Shown piece after piece: positions 9,273-16,868 of a DNA stretch of 64,000 nucleotides. Under the pieces are notes generated by a model. It made no database searches and was not told where the DNA came from. It saw only the letters and a list, made by a program, of their open reading frames with translations. The position numbers and the translations under genes are program-made. The stretch lies in contig JAEUHI010000036.1 of the NCBI GenBank assembly GCA_016795385.1, forward strand, positions 1 to 64,000, written 5' to 3'. The DNA comes from Verrucomicrobiales bacterium (lineage in GTDB: Bacteria > Verrucomicrobiota > Verrucomicrobiia > Verrucomicrobiales > DEV007). Every line of letters begins with the position of its first letter. Positions within the stretch are counted from its first letter, which is position 1.

Positions 9273-10097
9273 ATGAGATCCTTCCCCTCCCCCTTTTCCC
9301 GCCCCCTTGCGACCGTCTTCGCTTTGGTCATGGGCCTTGCTCCGGTCCAGGCCCAGTTCTTCAAAAAGCGGCAGGAAACGCCTGTCCCTTCCCCGCCTCC
9401 GATGAACCAGCTCACGGCGATGCCGGGGGGAAATCCCTACGCGCAGCCTGCCAACGCGATGCTGACACAGGCCACCTCGCTCCCGGAGACGGTCGTCTAT
9501 CGACAGCCGGTTTATTCGCCTCCTTCCTATTCCCTCCCCTACGAAGGCTACCGCTATGACCGCCGGAGCGGCAAACCCCGCGGCGGTCTTTTCAGTTCCG
9601 GCAAACCGTCCGAGGACATGTTGCAACTCCTGAACGTCATCCGCGAGCGTGCCGAGCACATTTCGAAATTCGGGCTGCCCTACGTCTTCGGCGGCGATCA
9701 TCCGAGCGAGGGTGGTCTCGACTGCTCGGGAACGATGAAATTCCTCCTCTCCGACATCGGCTTTCCCGACATGCCGAGGACGAGCTACGACCAGTATGCC
9801 TGGCTGCGCAAGGCACGCACGTTGAAACACACCAAGTCGATCCCCGATCACATGGGCGGCCGGAAAGGAATCAAGCCGGGCGATCTCATTTTCTGGGGAG
9901 GCACCTACGATTCGGGCCACAAGGTCTCGCACGTGATGATTTATCTCGGACAGGGCGGCGACGGCACCCACTACATGTTTGGAGCCCGCGGCAAGAGCAA
10001 GACGGGACTGCACGGCAGCGGAGTCGACATCTTCAAGCTCGAGTCGGGCTATCAGAAAAGTCTCGTCGGCTTCGGCTCTCTGCCGGGCGTCTTTTAA
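9273..10097 (+). CDS. Secreted NlpC/P60 family cysteine peptidase
   Basis: 274 residues. Signal peptide at about 1-27 (cleavage near PVQAQ), then a Pro/Tyr-rich linker to about residue 110, then the NlpC/P60 domain. The catalytic Cys is C151 in GGLDCSG, the His is H220 in SHVMIYLG, and H233 is the likely third polar residue. The family cleaves peptidoglycan stem peptides, usually gamma-D-Glu-diaminopimelate bonds, so a wall-remodelling role in the periplasm is expected. The start follows the AT-only palindrome. Its stop overlaps the stop of the convergent oxidoreductase gene by 4 bp. Confidence 0.9.
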   Translation: MRSFPSPFSRPLATVFALVMGLAPVQAQFFKKRQETPVPSPPPMNQLTAMPGGNPYAQPANAMLTQATSLPETVVYRQPVYSPPSYSLPYEGYRYDRRSGKPRGGLFSSGKPSEDMLQLLNVIRERAEHISKFGLPYVFGGDHPSEGGLDCSGTMKFLLSDIGFPDMPRTSYDQYAWLRKARTLKHTKSIPDHMGGRKGIKPGDLIFWGGTYDSGHKVSHVMIYLGQGGDGTHYMFGARGKSKTGLHGSGVDIFKLESGYQKSLVGFGSLPGVF

Positions 10098-11530
10098 AAG
10101 CCACCTTTGAACCGGGCGATCGCTTCCGCGGCCGCCCAGTAGCCGCACATGCCGTGCACACCCCCGCCCGGAGGCGTCGAAGCGGAGCATAAGAAAATCG
10201 CGGGATTGGGCGTGGCATGCGGCTTCCCGCTGACGACCGGGCGCGTCAGCAACTGCCTCCAATCGGTAACGCCGCCCACGATGTCACCTCCGATGAGATT
10301 CGGATTGTATCGCTCGTAGTCGGCGCAGTTCATCGTGTGCCGGGCGAGCACGAGATCGCGGAAGCCCGGTGCGAATCGCTCGATCTGCGCCTCGATGCGG
10401 GCGGTCATGTCGAAGGTCGATCCGGCAGGCACATGGCAATAGGCCCAGAAGGTGTGTTTTCCCTCCGGTGATCGCGTCGGATCGAAGAGACTCTGCTGGG
10501 CGGTGAGCACGAAAGGTCGTTCCGGATGGATGCCATGGAATGCTTCGCGCTCGGCGCGGGTGATCTCATCGAGCGTGCCTCCGAGATGGACCGTGCCCGC
10601 GCGACGACAGGCTTCGGCCTTCCAAGGCACGGGACCGGAGAGCGCATAGTCGATTTTAAAAACGCCGGGGCCATGACGGAATCGCAGGAGTCGTTTGCCG
10701 AACGAGGTGGGCAAGGCACACCCCGCGATGCGAACCAGAGCCGATGGAGTCGTGTCAAAGAGATAGGCCCGTGCCGGAGGCAGGTCACAGAGGGAGTCGA
10801 TGCGACGTCCCGTCTCGATCTTTCCGCCGAAACGTTCCAACTCCGCCACCAGGGCGGCGACGATTGTCGCGGATCCGCCTTTCGCGATCGGCCATCCTCC
10901 GGCGTGGCCCGCGAGCATCAGCATCAGACCGATCGCCTGGGTCGAAATCGATCGATCCAGCGGCAGAACGGAATGGGCGGCATTGCCGGCGAAGAGGGCA
11001 CGCGCCCCTTCATCATCGAACCACGAGCGGGCCGCGGCCAAGGTCGAGGGAAGGATGCGCAGACCGAAGGCCATCATCGAAAAGGGATGACGCGGCACCC
11101 GCGGCGGCGCGAGGAGATCCTCCAGCAAGTCCCCGAACTTTGGCAGCAAGGGAGCAAAGAGTCTGCGATACGCCAGGGCCGAACCTGCGGAAAACTGAGT
11201 GGCGGTCGCTTCAATGGAGCGATCCATCACCACAGCCCGCCCGCCGTCCAGCGGATGAGCGAGCGGGAGATCGGGGTGGATCCATTCCAGGCCATGCCGC
11301 TCCAACTCCAGAGTCCGGAAAAAGGGAGAAACCGCACCCATCGGATGAATCGCCGAACAGACGTCGTGATGGAAACCCGGCAGGGTCAATTCGCGGGTGC
11401 GGGCGCCTCCTCCCGGCTCGGGCGCGCTTTCGTAAACGGTCACCGCGTAACCTTCGCGCGCCAGCGCCACGGCGGCGGCGAGTCCGTTCGGACCCGATCC
11501 GATGATGGCGGCATCAAGCAGAGGCTTCAT
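10094..11530 (-). CDS. CrtI-like NAD(P)/FAD-dependent oxidoreductase (phytoene dehydrogenase-related)
   Basis: 478 residues from the ATG at 11530. The N-terminal Rossmann motif IGSGPNGLAAAVALAREG (about 9-26) binds FAD and is followed by the Glu at the end of the second strand (VYESAPEPGGGART). The C-terminal segment PPGGGVHGMCGYWAA is the second cofactor motif of the phytoene desaturase/amine oxidase superfamily. No other carotenoid gene is nearby, so the substrate is unknown; the family also includes pyridine nucleotide-disulphide oxidoreductase-like proteins of unknown use. A frame extension of 71 codons upstream crosses a terminator and is rejected. It overlaps the NlpC gene by 4 bp at the stops. 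Confidence 0.85.
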   Translation of the reverse strand: MKPLLDAAIIGSGPNGLAAAVALAREGYAVTVYESAPEPGGGARTRELTLPGFHHDVCSAIHPMGAVSPFFRTLELERHGLEWIHPDLPLAHPLDGGRAVVMDRSIEATATQFSAGSALAYRRLFAPLLPKFGDLLEDLLAPPRVPRHPFSMMAFGLRILPSTLAAARSWFDDEGARALFAGNAAHSVLPLDRSISTQAIGLMLMLAGHAGGWPIAKGGSATIVAALVAELERFGGKIETGRRIDSLCDLPPARAYLFDTTPSALVRIAGCALPTSFGKRLLRFRHGPGVFKIDYALSGPVPWKAEACRRAGTVHLGGTLDEITRAEREAFHGIHPERPFVLTAQQSLFDPTRSPEGKHTFWAYCHVPAGSTFDMTARIEAQIERFAPGFRDLVLARHTMNCADYERYNPNLIGGDIVGGVTDWRQLLTRPVVSGKPHATPNPAIFLCSASTPPGGGVHGMCGYWAAAEAIARFKGGF

Positions 11531-11540
11531 GCAAGGGCTC

Positions 11541-11581
11541 AAGAAAAAAGCCGCCCGCGGCGCGATCGTCCGGGGCGGCTT
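11541..11581 (-). terminator. Rho-independent terminator after the cyclophilin pair
   Basis: Arms AAGCCGCCC (11548-11556) and GGGCGGCTT (11573-11581) form a 9-bp stem. Read on the minus strand the stem is followed by CTTTTTTCTT. It lies 27-60 bp downstream of the stop at 11608 and just before the oxidoreductase start at 11530, so it separates the two minus-strand units. Confidence 0.8.
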
Positions 11582-11607
11582 CCTTGAATTCGTTGGCGGT
11601 GGATCGA

Positions 11608-12117
11608 TCAGAGTTGGCCGCAATCGGCGACGATGATCTCCTTGGCCGTACGGCCGCTGCGGCTGCCGAGACCTTCGATCGTCTTCACGACGTCCATTCC
11701 TTCGACGACCTTGCCGAAGACAACGTGTGCCCCGTCGAGCCACTCCGTCACCGCGGTGGTGATGAAAAACTGCGAGCCGTTCGTATTCGGACCGGCGTTG
11801 GCCATGCTGAGGATGCCGGGCTCGGTGTGCTTGAGCTGGAAATTCTCATCCTCGAAGCGGCGGCCGTAGATCGACTGACCGCCGGTGCCGTCGCCACGGG
11901 TGATGTCGCCCCCTTGGCACATGAAGTCGGGAATGACGCGATGGAAGGGGCTGCCTTTGTAGCTGAGGCCTTTTTCACCGGTGCAGATCGCGCGGAAGTT
12001 TTCTGCCGTCTTGGGAACCACGTCGGTGCGCAGCTCGATCACAATGCGGCCCAGCGGTTCACCTCCGGCGGTCATGTCGAAAAAGACGCGAGGGAGGGCA
12101 TTGGGGGTATCACTCAT
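11608..12117 (-). CDS. Peptidyl-prolyl cis-trans isomerase, cyclophilin A type, cytoplasmic
   Basis: 169 residues without a signal peptide. It catalyses cis-trans isomerisation of peptide-proline bonds. The full active-site signature is present: [20 protein letters not shown] and [13 protein letters not shown]. The last contains the Trp that confers cyclosporin binding in eukaryotic cyclophilins, so this copy is of the eukaryote-like, complete CypA class. It lies 35 bp downstream of the exported cyclophilin gene on the same strand and probably forms an operon with it, ending at the terminator at 11581-11541. Confidence 0.95.
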   Translation of the reverse strand: MSDTPNALPRVFFDMTAGGEPLGRIVIELRTDVVPKTAENFRAICTGEKGLSYKGSPFHRVIPDFMCQGGDITRGDGTGGQSIYGRRFEDENFQLKHTEPGILSMANAGPNTNGSQFFITTAVTEWLDGAHVVFGKVVEGMDVVKTIEGLGSRSGRTAKEIIVADCGQL

Positions 12118-12152
12118 AAAAAGAAGTCTTTGTAGAAGAGGTAAAGGGCGGA

Positions 12153-12767
12153 TTACTCGGTGACAACCTTGATCGACTGGATGACGACGTTTTCGTTCGG
12201 CACGTCTTCCATGGGGGCCTCGCGGAGCGACTCACCGGCGCGGGCCTTCAGGGTCTTCACGCCCGTGGGCAGGGCCGCGATCTTGTCGACCACCTCGATC
12301 CCGCTGACGACCTCGCCGAACACGGCATAGCCCCATCCATCGAAGGAAGGGAAGTCGAGATTGTCATTGTCGGAGTGGTTGATGAAAAACTGGGCCGTCG
12401 CGCTGTGCGGATCACCGGTGCGGGCCATCGCGATGGTGCCCTTCTTGTTTTTCAGTCCGTTCTTGGCTTCGTTCTGGATCGGGGCCTTCGTCGCCTTTTG
12501 CTCGATCGTGCCGTCTTCCTTCAGGGCGAAGCCACCGCCCTGGATCATGAAATCCTTGATGACGCGATGGAAGACCGTGTTGTCAAAGAACCCCTCGTTC
12601 ACATAGGCGAGGAAGTTCTTCACCGTTTCAGGAGCTTTCTCCTCGTTCAGTTCGATGGTGATGTCGCCCTGGCTGGTCTTGACGAGGACCTTCGGTCCGG
12701 CCTGGGCCGTGGCGAAGGATCCGGCGAAAACGAGGGCGGCGATGAGGAGACGGGCGGGTGTTTTCAT
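12153..12767 (-). CDS. Exported peptidyl-prolyl cis-trans isomerase (cyclophilin)
   Basis: 204 residues from the ATG at 12767 ([23 protein letters not shown]), which gives a good signal peptide; an in-frame ATG 30 bp upstream would spoil it. The core has [21 protein letters not shown] and [10 protein letters not shown]. The cyclosporin-type Trp is replaced by the bacterial PpiA-like pattern GWGYAVFG. Role: proline isomerisation of exported proteins in the periplasm. First gene of a likely two-gene operon with the cytoplasmic cyclophilin 35 bp downstream. Confidence 0.93.
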   Translation of the reverse strand: MKTPARLLIAALVFAGSFATAQAGPKVLVKTSQGDITIELNEEKAPETVKNFLAYVNEGFFDNTVFHRVIKDFMIQGGGFALKEDGTIEQKATKAPIQNEAKNGLKNKKGTIAMARTGDPHSATAQFFINHSDNDNLDFPSFDGWGYAVFGEVVSGIEVVDKIAALPTGVKTLKARAGESLREAPMEDVPNENVVIQSIKVVTE

Positions 12768-12913
12768 ACGGGGAAGTAGGTCTGGGAAAAGCGCCACAAA
12801 GACGCGCGCGGAAGGTCCGCGATGGAGCGGGTGAAGTCAACCCGCGAACCGTACCAGGCCCGCTCCATTGTCACCGACCGGGCAAGATCTCGCTCGTGAT
12901 TTTGATCGTGGCA

Positions 12914-12943
12914 TTGGACCCTGACGCGGAAATGGTTTAGCAT
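12914..12943 (+). promoter_or_regulatory. Possible sigma70-type promoter for the lipoprotein gene
   Basis: TTGGAC (12914-12919) and TAGCAT (12938-12943) are separated by 18 bp and lie 20-49 bp before the ATG at 12963. The match is moderate only. Confidence 0.3.
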
Positions 12944-12962
12944 CGCCTCACTCCCCTGTTTC

Positions 12963-13376
12963 ATGAAATCGCTCCAGCGTTTCCTCGCGCTCTCCTTTTC
13001 ACTCGCCACGCTCTTGCTCGGCTCATGCGTGGAATATGAATCGGCCGGCCTCACCTCCGGCCTCGGCAGCACGGTCAGTTCATCGACCGGATCCCGCACC
13101 AGCGGGCAACCGACCGAACTCACCCCTTTGACCAAACACGATGTGGCGCTGCGGTTCCTCACCGCCTACATCCGGCTCGATCGGAACATGGCCCTTCAAT
13201 TCGCCACGCCCCAAGCCGTCTCAAAGCTCGATTGGAATCTCCCCCACCGGGGCAACATTCCCTACTACGACGACAAAATGCTCCTCCAATTCAACGGAGG
13301 CTGGGCCCGCGTTTTCTTCCAGGATGTTGGCGGCACTTACAAGATCGTCGATTTCGAGGTGCACCGGCGGCGCTGA
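12963..13376 (+). CDS. Small lipoprotein, unknown function
   Basis: 137 residues. A lipoprotein signal peptide ends in the lipobox LLGSC with the lipidated Cys at residue 22. A Ser/Thr/Gly-rich linker follows (about 23-55). The remaining 80 residues form a compact domain with two conserved-looking strands, WARVFFQDVG and YKIVDFEVH, reminiscent of small NTF2-like or DUF4864-like folds, but I do not recognise the family. Probably anchored in the outer or inner membrane facing the periplasm. It converges on the ROK gene with a 6-bp gap between stops. Confidence 0.75.
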   Translation: MKSLQRFLALSFSLATLLLGSCVEYESAGLTSGLGSTVSSSTGSRTSGQPTELTPLTKHDVALRFLTAYIRLDRNMALQFATPQAVSKLDWNLPHRGNIPYYDDKMLLQFNGGWARVFFQDVGGTYKIVDFEVHRRR

Positions 13377-13382
13377 TTTCGC

Positions 13383-14402
13383 TCAATGGAATCGCTCGAG
13401 GGCGGCAAAGGCCACCCCGATCGCCGCGGCGGAGTCTCCACCCGTCGCCCATTCGAAGAAAGTCGTGGTCTGAGCGGGATCGATCGGGCTGGTCAGGTAA
13501 ACCGGCCACGCACGCTCGCGGAAGCCCTCGAGGACCCATTCGAGATACTGATCGCGGAAGGCCGTCTCGGCGAGCCCTCCGCCAATCACGACCAAGCCAG
13601 GATCAAAGACCCGGACGAGATCGGCGAGACCATAGCCGAGGAGATTCCCCTGCTGGCGGAAGATGCCCACCGCGAGCGCATCGCCCTGTTGGGCGAACTC
13701 CCGGAGCCGGAAGGCCTTCTCCTCCACCGGAGATCCGTCATTGAGAGGATGCGAAGCGTTCTCCGGCTTCGCCAACTCGATCGCCACGCGACGACGCAAG
13801 GCGACGAGGGAAACCCAGGCCTCGAGGCAGCCCAGCTTGCCACAACTGCATTGCGGCAAAGACCCATCTTCCTCGCGATGCGGGATCGAGATATGCCCGA
13901 CCTCCAGAGCGAGACCATTCGCCCCCTCCCACGCGCGACCGCCCGGCAGGACGAAGCCTCCCCCGAGCCCCGTTCCAGGAGCGACGAGCAAGAGGCTGCC
14001 GAAGTGCTTCTTCCGCACCGCGTATTCCCCGAGAGCGGCGGCGTTGCCATCATTCGTCATGTAAACGGGGATCCCGCCGATCCGTTCCGAGAAACGATCA
14101 CGCACGTTCGTCCCGACCCAGTCGGACCCGAGATTCGCCTGTGCCCAGATCACGCCTTCGCTCGACGGGGCCGGCACGTCGAGACCGATGCCACCGATTT
14201 GATCACGACTGATTCCGGCAGCGGAGGTGAGTTGATCGAGCGCCACTTCCAGTTGAGCGAAAGTCGCCTCGTAGCCGTTCTTCACGTGGCTGCGCACCTC
14301 CACCATGTCTCCCACCGGATCCCCCTCCGCATTGACCAGGACACTCTTGACGGTAGTACCACCGATATCGAGACCGGCGAAGAAAACAGGAGACGATGAC
14401 AT
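13383..14402 (-). CDS. ROK family sugar kinase (glucokinase-like)
   Basis: 339 residues from the ATG at 14402 (MSSSPVFFAGLDIGGTTVKS). The phosphate-1 motif is DIGGTTVK (12-19). The catalytic region has ND at 117-118, the sugar-binding ELxxGH-like motif appears as LEVGH (166-170), and the ROK zinc site is CSCGKLGCLE (185-194). It phosphorylates a hexose with ATP in the cytoplasm; glucose is the commonest substrate of this subgroup. There is no N-terminal HTH, so it is an enzyme rather than a NagC/XylR repressor. It is transcribed toward the lipoprotein gene and away from the secreted protein gene 84 bp upstream. Confidence 0.92.
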   Translation of the reverse strand: MSSSPVFFAGLDIGGTTVKSVLVNAEGDPVGDMVEVRSHVKNGYEATFAQLEVALDQLTSAAGISRDQIGGIGLDVPAPSSEGVIWAQANLGSDWVGTNVRDRFSERIGGIPVYMTNDGNAAALGEYAVRKKHFGSLLLVAPGTGLGGGFVLPGGRAWEGANGLALEVGHISIPHREEDGSLPQCSCGKLGCLEAWVSLVALRRRVAIELAKPENASHPLNDGSPVEEKAFRLREFAQQGDALAVGIFRQQGNLLGYGLADLVRVFDPGLVVIGGGLAETAFRDQYLEWVLEGFRERAWPVYLTSPIDPAQTTTFFEWATGGDSAAAIGVAFAALERFH

Positions 14403-14486
14403 GTGAGGGAGCAGGGATGACGTGAAAAACGGCGAACCGATAAGCCCCCTCCCTGCACCCGTCAACTCCCTCGCCCCATCCGGGGA

Positions 14487-16718
14487 TCAGCGCGTCACCC
14501 GCAGCCGCCAAAAGCCGCGCGTCAGGGCCGTCGCGTCCGTGAAGCGAAAGCCCGCGCCGCCCACGGTGGAAAAAGAAATCGCCGCCTGATGAGGATACCC
14601 CGAGGCCCCGTTCAACACCCACCCGTTCCCCGTATCCTTTCGCGCCACCGCATACCAGATCGCGAGATTGAGGCTGCGCTGCACCTCGTATCCGAGATCC
14701 GCCCGCCCCGAATAGGGCACGAGGAATCCCGCCGTCTCCTGACGAGGCAACAATGCCGTCGCCTGCACCATGCCACCACCCGCTCCCATCGCGTAGGCCA
14801 GCAGATTGGGAACCCCATCGCCATTCGGATCCGCGTTTTCCCCGGCGGATCCCAGTCCCGAGACCCACGCCGCATAACCGGTCTCCGGGAGGTCGATTTC
14901 AGTGAAAACGCCCTGGGCTGGATTGTCGTACGACGCCGAGGCCGTCGCCTCACGTCGCAGGGACCTCACCTGATAATACCAGCGCCCCGGATGGGGAGGC
15001 GTATCGACGAAACTGGTCGCCCCGACCGCGGTCTGACTTCCCACCCGCGTGTAAGGGCCAAACAGGGCCGTCGAGCGATAGACGCGACAGCCAAGCCGGT
15101 TCGTTTCACCCACCGGATTCGCCCAAGTGAGCGTCACCTGATTTCCCGACCGGGTCGCGCCGAGAGAAGTGACCGGGCGTGCCGGATGCGATCTCAACGA
15201 GGGATCCCCCATGATCGCGACATGCGCCTGATCGGGATTCGCCCACGACTCATTGGTCGGTGGAAATGGACCTGCGGGCAGGTTCTGGTCGCGCACTACA
15301 TACCGATACGCGTCGATCATCGTGCCGCCGGCGGCGAGAGGGAACAAGCGCCACACCGGCACCCCCGACCACAGACTGACGAGGCCCCGTGAATCCGTGC
15401 GCCCCATCAGCGGTGCCCGCAGGTAATTGTCCGCCGAATCCCAATCGCCAAAAAAACTGCCGAAGGTCATGTTGAAGATCGCGCGGCAACGGGTGTCGCG
15501 GAAGTCCGCGCTCGTTCCGATACCCTCCGCCCGATCGAACCCACCAGCCCCGCAGCCATAAGCCACCAGATAGTCCTGATCCCGGAGGTCCGGCACCCAG
15601 TCGCCCGCGGCTGTATTCGCCGGCCCAAACAAGGCTACCCCGCTCGTCCACCCGCTCACGGCCGTCGGCAACCCCCACTCGGGACCAAACACCGTGTCGT
15701 CCACCAAGGCGCGATCCCCCAGGGTCACAAACATCCCTTCACGATGCCGGAAGGCATGGTGTCGGTCGAGATAGCGGCGCAGCAACTCCGTCTCCGAAAC
15801 CCCGTTCGACACGCCCGCCATGTCCGCCAAGTCGATCCGGCCGACGGCCATCTCCGGCAGGAAATCCCCCACGAGCAGCGAGACATCGAATTTCCCATCG
15901 CCCGGCGCATTGTGATTCCGCGTGCCTCCGACGTTGGCGAGCGTGTGATTCACAGTCGAGTCCGTCCAGACACCGTCCATGTCTCCGTAAAACGCATCGG
16001 TCGGCCATGCGCCCCGGTGATGGGCCAAAGGCGGATCGTCCCAGTGTCCGTCCGGACAGACGATCCCCGAGTAGGGCACCGGGATGTGGCCGAACAACAG
16101 CACGGCTCTCGTCCTCGCCGGATCGACCGCCCACCAGCCGCGGATCGCATCCCGCGCCTGTGTCGGAGTCGCGGTGCGGGCGATATCCGTCCGCAGGACT
16201 TCCCAACCATCCCCTGTCAGATCACTCACCAAGCGATGCAATTCATCCGCCAGGGGCGTCGCCATCGTCGCATCCACGGCGAGGATGAGGCGGCCGCGAT
16301 CTTCGACCGCTGAAACCGCCGATCCCGCCCAGAGCCAACCTTCCGCCACGGCCCCCAGGGGCGATGAGTGCACCCTCTCCACCCGATATTCATACAGGGT
16401 CTGGTCGGTGGCACTCGTATCCGCCCAAGTCACCGCCGAGGTGGAAAGGGGCTGGGTGAACTCCCAATTCGTGGCTCCAGGCAATCGCCGCGACACCGTC
16501 TGTGCCGACACCGGATAAGGGCTCGCATTCCAATGCAAGGTGACCCGCGGACTCGTCGCTGACACCGTGGCTCGCAATTCCACCGCCGCACTTCTGACCT
16601 GAGCTTCGGTGTATACGGGACCCTGCGCCAGCGCGGGGCTCAAAAGCACCGCAGCCGGAATCCAGGTTAGAATAATGAGATTCACCAGCTTGATACGCAA
16701 AATCTGGAAATTTATCAA
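14487..16718 (-). CDS. Large secreted protein, gingipain (C25)-like core with Fn3-like and 'DPNGDGVPN' C-terminal modules
   Basis: 743 residues. An N-terminal hydrophobic segment (about 10-32, ending SPALAQG) is a signal peptide. About 40-130 resembles an Fn3-like sandwich. About 140-480 contains blocks such as LLFGHIPVPYSG, LPEMAVGRIDLADM, YGCGAGGFD and IMGDPSLRSHP, a pattern I associate with C25 (gingipain-like) peptidases; a catalytic His/Cys pair is not certain, so activity is inference. About 515-610 is a second Fn3-like domain. The tail has DPNGDGVPNLLAYAMG, a calcium-binding-like motif frequent in Verrucomicrobia secreted proteins, followed by a small beta domain. Its start lies in a very AT-rich divergent gap. 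Confidence 0.7.
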   Translation of the reverse strand: MINFQILRIKLVNLIILTWIPAAVLLSPALAQGPVYTEAQVRSAAVELRATVSATSPRVTLHWNASPYPVSAQTVSRRLPGATNWEFTQPLSTSAVTWADTSATDQTLYEYRVERVHSSPLGAVAEGWLWAGSAVSAVEDRGRLILAVDATMATPLADELHRLVSDLTGDGWEVLRTDIARTATPTQARDAIRGWWAVDPARTRAVLLFGHIPVPYSGIVCPDGHWDDPPLAHHRGAWPTDAFYGDMDGVWTDSTVNHTLANVGGTRNHNAPGDGKFDVSLLVGDFLPEMAVGRIDLADMAGVSNGVSETELLRRYLDRHHAFRHREGMFVTLGDRALVDDTVFGPEWGLPTAVSGWTSGVALFGPANTAAGDWVPDLRDQDYLVAYGCGAGGFDRAEGIGTSADFRDTRCRAIFNMTFGSFFGDWDSADNYLRAPLMGRTDSRGLVSLWSGVPVWRLFPLAAGGTMIDAYRYVVRDQNLPAGPFPPTNESWANPDQAHVAIMGDPSLRSHPARPVTSLGATRSGNQVTLTWANPVGETNRLGCRVYRSTALFGPYTRVGSQTAVGATSFVDTPPHPGRWYYQVRSLRREATASASYDNPAQGVFTEIDLPETGYAAWVSGLGSAGENADPNGDGVPNLLAYAMGAGGGMVQATALLPRQETAGFLVPYSGRADLGYEVQRSLNLAIWYAVARKDTGNGWVLNGASGYPHQAAISFSTVGGAGFRFTDATALTRGFWRLRVTR

Positions 16719-16868
16719 AAATTGTAATTAATTTTATAAATTTCAAATAATTTTTTGATCCATTTGGTGCTGGACGCTTTCACCATGAAAATTGGACACT
16801 CTTCCTGCGCCGCATCCACGCACGGAATCGGCGGTGGAAAATTCCCACGCCCAGCCCACATTGGACCC
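16719..16868. promoter_or_regulatory. AT-rich divergent intergenic region
   Basis: 150 bp between the secreted protein gene (minus) and the FAD protein gene (plus). Bases 16719-16757 are almost purely A/T with inverted hexamers AAAATT and AATTTT; the rest is GC-rich and contains no gene. It likely carries promoters for both directions, but no clear -35/-10 pair can be singled out. Confidence 0.4.

Noticed and set aside
11531..11743. 71-codon extension of the CrtI-like protein
   Set aside because: Runs back through the terminator and the cyclophilin 3' end; the Rossmann motif fits a start at 11530.
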